64,000 bases of DNA from Chlorophyllum brunneum (taxonomy: Eukaryota; Basidiomycota; Agaricomycetes; Agaricales; Agaricaceae), in the NCBI GenBank assembly GCA_963576785.1, contig OY756141.1:2232001-2296000 (forward strand), given 5' to 3'. Both the position numbers and the translations under genes were made by a program. Of the stretch, positions 56,993-64,000 are shown one piece after another. Position 1 is the stretch's first letter. The number at the start of each line of letters is the position of its first letter. The notes beneath the pieces were generated by a model. It was not told where the DNA came from. It searched no databases and was given only the letters and a program-made list of their open reading frames with translations.

Positions 56993-57927
56993 CCGTACAT
57001 TCTGGCCAGGGACATTCCCTGGCTGTGTGTCACCTTCTGTTAGAATGGTTCAGGGATCATCTTGACCGTTCTCTCACTTTCTGGTCCGTTCTGTCATTGG
57101 CGAAATGGTCCATCCATTAGGAGGTGCATTTATTTGCCACCGACCTTCGAGTTACCCCTGGATGTTGTCCAGAGACATCTATTGACTCGCTACATAAGCT
57201 CAACGTAACAACTGTCCAGAAGGCCTGGAAGGTTACCTTCCAGGACTCCTCTTATCACAGTTCTAACTTCCTTGCTCTCAAGGACAGTAAGAACAAACTT
57301 TTACAGCCAACATACCTCCATGGGGGTTCTTGGCTTCCTTCCTTTCCCTCTCAGTCTATTGCGACGAGGGCGAATCGTGCCATTCTCGGGCATGCACTGA
57401 CCGGTGAGTATTGCTCCCGGTTTCATCCTCTAGAGCCTATTGGCTGCAAATGTGGGGCTCCTTTGGAGACTCGCACTCATATCTTGTGCTCTTGTCCTTT
57501 GTACAAGAGACATCGTGGCCTGCCGGTCTCTATTGACCAGCTGGTATCCTTTCTTAAGCATAATCCTTCTGCGTTTGTGTTTAAGGCCAACACACCACTT
57601 GCGGGAGTTGGATAACACAGCACGACCCCTGCTAGGTCCCCACGTCTCTGGCATGTGTAGGAGTTAATTGTGAATTGACACATACTCTCCCTAGGGAGGG
57701 GAGGCGAGGGGTCGCTTGCATATCTAGTCTAAGATTCACGTGCCCATGCATGTTTCTATGACTGTTCACCCAGACCGCCTGTCAGTGGTCTAGTTTGGCC
57801 AGGGGAGAGCCCATCTTCGTATTATACTCTTTTTGTAGCCTACATGTCATAGTAGATACAGGTGGACTGCAATCATGTACCACCTTAAACATGATGAATT
57901 AAAAAAAAAGAAAAAAAAAAAAAAAAA
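56102..57927 (+). mobile_element. RNA-1::LINE-B chimeric retrocopy (cleanest example)
   Basis: RNA-1 from its tRNA-like head to its 3' end (56102-56992), LINE-B from VHSGQGHSLAVCHLL of RNase H (56993) through 3' UTR to poly(A) 57900-57927. Duplications gacatttgggactcc (56087-56101) and gacatctgggactcc (57928-57942). No other element is nested inside, so the unit can be read end to end: 1.83 kb, head at base 1 and tail at the last base. Confidence 0.93.
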
Positions 57928-58384
57928 GACATCTGGGACTCCATGAGGGGTACCCGTGCCCTTGGTCTCCTGAATAAGAAGATTATGTTTGGGAATAAGC
58001 AGTGCGTTATACTCTCTGCTAACCCCCACCGCAACAAGTCATTGTGTACCCACTATTACAAGTGGGGCCACGCCTCCTCCTGGTACAAGGCCAATGGCCC
58101 TGCATGTCCCAACTGTGGTGGGGCACATTCTTGTGCCAACCACTGCACTTTTGCACTGTGTTGCAAGGGGCAACCGAAGGCTATGCCTCTGGTTCCTGCT
58201 ACCCCTACCAGTCAACCATGCCCCCATCCTCCTCATTGTTGTAACTGCAAGAAGGAGCATCCCGCTGATTCCAGGAAGTGCACTTTCTGGAATCACAAAC
58301 ACGACCGGGCTTGGCTGATGGCCCATTATCAAGAGGTGCATGACAAATGTCATCACTCTCCCATCCCCCCTCATAACCCCCCTT

Positions 58385-61300
58385 ATGTCTAGGAACAACC
58401 TGGACCATCTGGAGGGTGTTAGGGTTTTTAGTTTTAACGTCGTGAAATCATACATTTACGTTGATACACTGCTCGAGAAATTAAAGAACGACTTTGATAT
58501 TCTCTTTTTCCAAGAACCTCTATGGAGGTTCATCCGTTCCACTCCCTTGACCACTGATGTGGAGGGGGATGACATTACTGGCACACCTAAGCACCCTGAC
58601 TGGCTCATGGTGGTGCGTCCCCCTACCCAGGGGTCCCTGCCCTGAGTGATGGCTCATGTTCACACTCAACTGCAACATCTAAGGCCATCAATGAGGAGGG
58701 ACCTCATTGATCACCCTGATATCCTTGCACTGATGCTCTTTACTGATACAAAGGCTTACAACTTCCTGAATGTCTAATCAGATGATCAACACACTGCCAT
58801 CAACTTCCTTTATGGGAAGGTTGATGCTCTTCCCCCATTCAACTTTATGAGTAGGGACTTTAACTGTCATTCTTCGGAGTGGGACCCTGAGGTTCTGCAT
58901 CATTGAATGACAGCTCATAAGCTCATGAAAATGAGCTGCAATCTTGGTCTTGATTTGGTTATGCCAACCAACCTAGGTCCAATGTTTATCTCCCACAACC
59001 CAGATCTTTGCCCATCAGTGATTGATCTGGTGTTCATCTCGTCTCCCAATGCATCAAGGACTTTTCCTTATCAGGACCTATCTCTCCAGGGTACTTCGGA
59101 TCATGTTCCACTGGCCGTTACCCTTCCCATCACTCCCGTTGACATCAGGGTTGTCAAATCTGTCCTACCAAAGGGCTCCGATGAAGAGAAGGCCTTCTTG
59201 GAACATGTTATCGATGAGGTGATGGATCTTCGTGACTGTCCCTTTCTGGAATCTCCGGAACAAGTGGATGCCCTAGCTTCTGCTGTGGCTGAAGCCTTCT
59301 CCAACACATGGACCCACCACTCGAAGGAGATCCAGATCACTTGCTGTACTTGTCCCTGGTGGGATAAGGTATGCTTTACCTCCTTCTCCAAGTATCAAGG
59401 CTCTCATAGTCATAGTGATTGGGGGGACTTTAGGCGAGCTTATACAGCTGCCAAACAACAATTCTTTGATTCTAAGATTGAGGAGATCACTTCTACTAAC
59501 AAGCGGCCTTGGGACCTTATGGAGTGGGTCAAGGCATGCAAGTTACCTCCCTGCAAGGCTATCCAATTAACGGACAGCCCTGTCATGGTATGGACTCCCT
59601 CTGGGATGCCCTCCACTTGACGTACAATTCCGCTGCTGATCAGCAGTGCAACACATCTGTTCTTGACCCCCTCCCTGACCTTCTAGTCCAGGAGTGGGCC
59701 CCCTTTTCAGCATTGGAACTTAAGGAGGCTCTGTCCTCCTGCTCTAATACGTCCTCTCCAGGGCCGGACCATGTTACATGGTCCCACCTTAAATACATCA
59801 TCATTGATGAAGATTATTTGGCGGTGTTCCTGTGCTTGGCCAATGCCTGCCTTACGGTAGGTCACTGGCCCCACGGTTTCAAGGAGTTGCTCTCGGTTAT
59901 CATTCCGAAACTGGGTAAGCCCTCCTACTCTACTCCCAAGGCATTCAGGCCTATTGTTCTCCTGAACACCCTTGGTAAATTGGTTGAGAAAATGCTTTCC
60001 AACTGCATCCAGTTTGATGCCATTAAACATGACATCTTTTATCCTCATCAACTCGGAGGCATCCACCAGTGTTCCACTGAGGACACCGGGTTGTTCCTTA
60101 CTTATCTGGTTCGTGCTGGGTGGGCTAAAGGTCTCAAGACAAGCATGGTCGCTTTCAACATCACTCAGTTCTTCCCTTCTCTGAACCATGAGATGCTCAT
60201 GGCCATTCTTGCCAAGCAAGGGTTCCCACTTAATGTGCGGACCTTTTTTGCTTTGTATTTGGTGGGCCGTTCCACTGTTTATACATGGAACAGCTTCTCC
60301 TCTGATCCCCAGGGTGCGGATGTGGGCGTCAGACAGGGCTCTGCCATGTCCCCCATTCTCTCTGGCCTCTACATTGCACCTCTTATGAAGGTTTTTGATC
60401 TACGGGTTACTTCCCCTAGGAGTACCCTGTTGTCATACGTTGATGACAGTACCATTGTCACCCAGGCTAGGACCTGGGACAAGAACTTGGACACCCTCAA
60501 GGGGGCATACATTGTTCTCTTCAATCTTTTTGTAGTATTTGTGCTTGTCATGGAGCATGACAAGTCTGAGCTTTTCCACTTTTCCAGGAAACCTGGAGAT
60601 GTTAATCCCCCCCTTGATTTGGACTTTGGTCCATTCACAGGGGCCACTCCCCTCCACCCTAAGACCTACTGGAGGTATCTGGGCTTTTACTTCGATCGTG
60701 CCTTGAATTTTCAGGAGCACGTTCGACATTACTCTACCAAGACTCTCTCCACCGTGAAAGCGATGGGGATGCTTGGTAACTCCTCCCGCAGTCTGACCCC
60801 CAAGCAGAAGCGGCTCCTTTTCAGGTCATGTGTCATGCCTATTGCGACATATGGCTTCTGTCTGTGGTATTTTGATAAGGCTCAGTGTAAGGGCCTCCTC
60901 AAGTCCCTCAATACTATGCAATGCAAGGCTATGTTGTGGATCACCGGTGTGTTCCGCACCTCCCCCTCTGGTGGCACCGAAGCCCTCGCTGGTCTCATCC
61001 CCGTCCACCTCCATCTGAAGAAGCTGGCTTCAAGAGCGAACTACCGTCTCTCCACCCTCTCTGATACCCACCCTCTCCAGTCCCTTCTCGACCGCCCAAA
61101 TGCCAAGGGTGCCTCCCCACACCCTCTCTCCATCTCCCTCCTGTCTGAACGCCTTGTTAGGCAGGTTAAGGATTCCCTTATAGAAGCCATTTTGGTGCTT
61201 CCATCCCTCACTAAACAGTTTGACCCCTGCTCTACAGTGGCTCAACCTGGCCACCATCTCCTGGACTGCTTTGCAGCCCAGGTCTACTTCCACGACTCCC

Positions 61301-62018
61301 CTTGTTCTCGTGACAAGAGAGCTGTGCATATAAGGCATTTGAACAGCACTTTGGAATGTGGTAATGCCAACCCTCGGGTTCTCGCTGTGGCCACGGATGC
61401 CAGTCTACTACTGCGGGGGGAATTCCAGGCAGTTTCTGCTGCCCATATCTACTAGTCAGGCCAGCGTGTCTTCCAGACAAGATATGTGGCCGGTTGGGTT
61501 ACAGCTCCTGATGCGGAGCTGTACACCATCCAGATTGCAATTGGGAAGGCTACTAGCCCTCCCAATTGTGACTCCATTGTTCCATTCACTGACTCCCTTG
61601 GCTCGGCTAAGAGAGCAGTGGACCCTTCCATTCACTCTGGTCAGGCTCACTCGCTTGCCATGTGCAATGCCCTTATGGAGTGGTTTGGGGGTCACCCTGA
61701 ATGCTCCCTTCATGTCTGGCATACGTACTCTTCGGAGAAGTGGGCTATTTATGGTACAGTACACCAGTACTGCACCAAACTTCAGGTTGCTGTGGGTTCC
61801 CGTCCACAAACCTTGCTGGACTCCCTTCATCAGAAGGTTGTCAAATCCTACAAGGATGCCTGGTCACTTGATTCCAGGATCCTTCTTACTCGGGTAGCCA
61901 GTTTATGGCTCTCGAAGGGCATAACGGTAAGCCCCTCCAGCCCACTTACCTCCATGGAGGTTCGTGGCTGCCCTCTGCTGCAGCAGAGTCCAACTCGCTG
62001 TCCACCTGCATGTGTAGA
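58385..62018 (+). pseudogene. LINE-A ORF2 (second plus-strand copy)
   Basis: Endonuclease 58385-59100 with stops at 58643-58645, 58776 (TAA) and 58904 (TGA), and SRDFNCHS instead of SGDFNCHS. RT 59580-60760 is open in the 59509-61455 frame: VIIPKLGKPSYS, AFNITQFFPSLN (motif A Asp lost), GVRQGSAMSP (second Gly of GVGQG lost), box YVDDS intact. RNase H from 61380; TAG at 61453-61455. A one-base deletion near 59566 and another near 61870 shift the frame. Confidence 0.82.
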
Positions 62019-62370
62019 AGGCCTCAGCCCCTCCGGTGGGGCTGGTGTGGAATGCACCAGTGATCCACAATGCAGCTTTCCACTGCATAGTGTTAAGTTG
62101 TTTCAGAAGGGCCTTGTTGCGAGCACCCTCGTAAAACCACAAACGAAACCCATATGTGGCAATAGGTACCACACATGAGCGATACAGAGTCCTCTTCTGA
62201 TTAGGAAGAAGGCCTCGTGACGAGTTGCCAAGCATGCCCATGGCCTTGACTGTGGACAGAGACTTAGTAGCATAATGTCGAACGTGCTCTTTGAACGTAA
62301 GAGCTCGATCGAACCCAAGTACCTCCAGTGGGTCTTAGGGCATAATAGAGTATCGCCAGTATGGGAAGCA
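62019..62370 (-). pseudogene. LINE-B ORF2 piece (RT C-terminus), inverted
   Basis: Leftward reading gives GSIELLRSKST..., GMLGNSSRGLLPNQKRTLYRSC, YGFRLWFYEGARNKALLKQLNTMQWKAALWITGAFHTSPTGGAEA in pieces. It is the same region as 2860-3185 of the first LINE-B copy. The right end stops at the codons for PHTG, next to RNA-1. Confidence 0.82.
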
Positions 62371-63260
62371 GGTTGGTCTAATGGTCGAGTGGTTTGGGTG
62401 TAGGCTTAATTCCTACCAGGCTGCTTGGCTAGAAGGTCCTGGGTTCAAAACCTGTGGAGGGGGATTTATTCTCAACTGTGGAAAGTACCAGTGCGCAAGG
62501 CATGGTTGCTTAGCAATATTCCTGGGTGACACCGGATTAGGTTGTGTGGTCCTGTTTGGCATTGTTTGGTGCTGTCACAGGCTAGCATGGGAGTTGTCAC
62601 ACCCAGCCACATAGTAAGTCACATAGTGATGTCACACTGTCACGGTGTGACCCAGCTGTATGCATCGCCCAAGTCCAATATTGGCCAAAGGTGGTGGTAC
62701 CTTAATGCCGGGGCCTAACTTGGGAGGATTACCTAAGCCACTGCTGGAGATAGGGCATTATAAGAAGGGGAATGTCGTGATAACAGTCCAACTCGGGGCG
62801 TGCTGAAAAAAGCTGCCGAGATAGGATATCCCTCCCGGTCCGCTTTGGCATAGTTCCAGTAGTTAGTAGACATAACCCAATCTCTAGATTGAGGATACTG
62901 ACTAAGTTGGCTTAAAATAACCTCAGGACCAATCTGGTAGTGGTGTCTGCAAGGTGTAGATCTCAGACAGTTAAGCACAGGGATCCAGGCCATAAGGCAT
63001 ACCGAACCAGCTGCTGAGGAACGGGAAGCAACTCCGGGGTAGCGCCTGGGTGAAGTTGTAGGCCGTAGCAGGTGATGTACCAGGGTATGCTGAAAAAAGC
63101 TGCCAGTTATCAGAGAATGCTCACCTGGCTCGAGAGGACTAAATCCTACATTGGTTGGCCTAGTACAGGAAAAATAGCCAGGTTCCAGCTCAAGTTGATT
63201 CCACGTTGCCATTGGCTAAGGCTGGTGATAAGAGACCCCTCAAGGGGCTCCATAGATGGG
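62371..63260 (+). repeat. RNA-1 element, full length
   Basis: 890 bp. A-box TGGTCGAGTGG, loop CTTAATT, B-box GGTTCAAAACC. Motif copies at about 62799 and 63088. No T4 run seen in sense. The minus strand has a 159-codon open frame (62733-63212). It ends AAGGGGCTCCATAGATGGG. Confidence 0.88.
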
Positions 63261-64000
63261 TCGCTCTCATGACCCCTGCTCAGGCAGTCAAGGTCAAAGG
63301 GCCAGTCACAGAGGCAAACTCTTGTTTGCCAGACTTAACGGAGACGTTCGAGCCGTTTGTGTTCGAAGTGTCGCCAGGTTCTTGTCTCCTGGACCGCTAC
63401 GTGGCTCAGGTGACTTACAAAACATATGACGCCTTGCTCGGTGGAAACCCTGCAGGTCGTCAGGTGGATTTGCTCAACGATACCCTTTGTGGGTATCGTG
63501 AGGATAGACAGGTTGTCTATGCAGCGATGGACGCAAGTCTGCCACTGGTTAGGGACTTCCAGGCAGTTTCTGCTGCCCATGTTTATAGGGGGACATGTTT
63601 GCTTTGTACAATGCATCACCCAGCTGGCAGGGTTACAGCCCCAGATGCTGAACTTTTTGCCATTCATATGGCGTTGGGAACTGCTGCGGCAGTTTCTGAG
63701 GCTGTACATATTGCAGTCTTTACAGACTCGATTGGCTCTGCCAAACGAGCTCTTGACCCATCCATACATTCTGGCAAGGACATTCCCTGGCTGTGTGTCA
63801 TCTTCTGTTGGAATGGTTCAGGGGTCACCCTGACCATTCCCTTACTTTCTGGTCTGTTCCGTCATCAGCAAAATGGTCCATTCATCAGGAGGTGTATTTA
63901 TTCGAGTCGCTGCTGGATGTTGTCCAGAGACGTCTATTGACTCGCTGCGATAGCTCAATGTAGCAACTGTCCAGAAGGCCTGGAAGGTTACCTTCCAGGA
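63261..64000 (+). pseudogene. LINE-B ORF2, connection and RNase H
   Basis: Open for most of its length (63206-63940 including RNA-1 codons): FEPFVFEVSPGSCLLDRYVAQVTYK, then RNase H with MDASLPLVRDF, DAELFAIHMALG and FTDSIGSAKRALDPS. The Arg codon after GSAK is CGA (63746-63748), the ancestral form of the TGA at 3817. A one-base loss near 63776 (SGKDIPWL) shifts the frame, and about 20 bases are missing near 63903. The sequence leaves the window in LINE-B. Confidence 0.82.

Larger units (their letters stand above)
55707..58392 (+). pseudogene. LINE-A ORF1, C-terminal half (split)
   Basis: 55707-56101 and 57943-58392. The junction FDIWDS / DIWDSMRGTR is where the chimera entered. Knuckles are CTHYYKWGHASSWY (two Cys lost), CPNCGGAHSCANHC and CCNCKKEHPADSRKC. 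The stop TAG 58390-58392 overlaps the ORF2 ATG at 58385. Confidence 0.82.
55707..62018 (+). mobile_element. LINE-A, 5'-truncated, plus strand
   Basis: Starts in ORF1 (LTQQACKVLKAGRSS) and is interrupted by the chimera at 56102-57927. It reaches SNSLSTCMCR in ORF2 at 62018, where another chimera begins. The rest lies outside the window. Confidence 0.88.
62019..64000 (+). mobile_element. LINE-B(inverted)::RNA-1::LINE-B chimera (runs off the window)
   Basis: Three parts inserted in LINE-A ORF2: inverted LINE-B 62019-62370, RNA-1 62371-63260, plus-strand LINE-B from 63261. In LINE-B order the inverted piece (RYLG to TGGAEA) ends about 145 bp before the plus-strand piece starts (ALMTPAQAVKV). This is the layout of twin priming (5' inversion), with RNA-1 at the inversion point. 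The 3' end and second duplication are outside the window. Confidence 0.8.

Noticed and set aside
1..64000. CRISPR arrays, operons, riboswitches, rRNA or conventional host genes
   Set aside because: None were seen; the sequence is accounted for by eukaryotic retroelements and one retrocopy.

Overview
The window contains no recognisable host gene apart from one small fragment. It is a 64 kb nest of retrotransposons typical of transposon-rich heterochromatin in a filamentous fungus, most likely a basidiomycete (Agaricomycetes). The fungal reading rests on three things: LINEs of a Tad1/I-like layout (ORF1 with CCHC knuckles; ORF2 with endonuclease, reverse transcriptase, RNase H and a C-terminal zinc motif), a Ty3/gypsy chromovirus with a C-terminal chromodomain, and a Ty1/copia element whose primer site matches the anticodon arm of initiator tRNA-Met. 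The genus is not determinable from sequence alone.

Five sequence families account for nearly every base. LINE-A has one full-length copy at 41995-48513. LINE-B is a relative with its own 3' UTR. Two non-LINE sequences are called here RNA-1 (about 890 bp, with a tRNA-Leu(UAA)-like head) and RNA-2 (about 1.43 kb). The LTR elements are one copia (16797-24309) and one gypsy (26772-33136). A 510 bp polyadenylated insert at 6255-6764 looks like a processed copy of a cellular mRNA.

Layout, left to right. 1-1041: LINE-A 3' end. 1247-11193: RNA-1::LINE-B chimera, broken by a minus-strand LINE-B::RNA-2 chimera (4144-9041) and a LINE-A fragment (9366-10898). 11194-12144: LINE-A remnant. 12145-34740: near-complete LINE-B on the minus strand, broken by the copia element and by an RNA-1::LINE-A chimera (25364-34371) that itself carries the gypsy element. 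34741-41791: LINE-B on the plus strand with three nested LINE 3' ends. 41792-55122: LINE-A on the minus strand, broken by the full-length LINE-A, an RNA-2::LINE-B chimera (48586-50700) and a LINE-A::RNA-1 chimera (52688-55076). 55123-64000: LINE-B, then LINE-A, each hit again by RNA-1::LINE-B chimeras.

The main discovery is that seven LINE insertions do not start with LINE sequence. They start with RNA-1 or RNA-2 fused in the sense direction to a 5'-truncated LINE, and five of the seven are bounded by readable 12-16 bp target-site duplications and end in poly(A). The donor 3' end is nearly constant while the LINE breakpoint differs each time. This is what template switching from LINE RNA to the 3' end of another RNA during target-primed reverse transcription would leave. 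Composite fungal elements such as MINE (WEIRD plus the MGL LINE) of Magnaporthe are a known parallel; the two donor RNAs here are not ones I recognise.

All coding regions are decayed. Many stops are CGA to TGA, and catalytic Asp codons of the reverse transcriptases are lost at CpG sites. This points to cytosine methylation and deamination acting on a silenced region. No gene in the window looks intact enough to mobilise the others.
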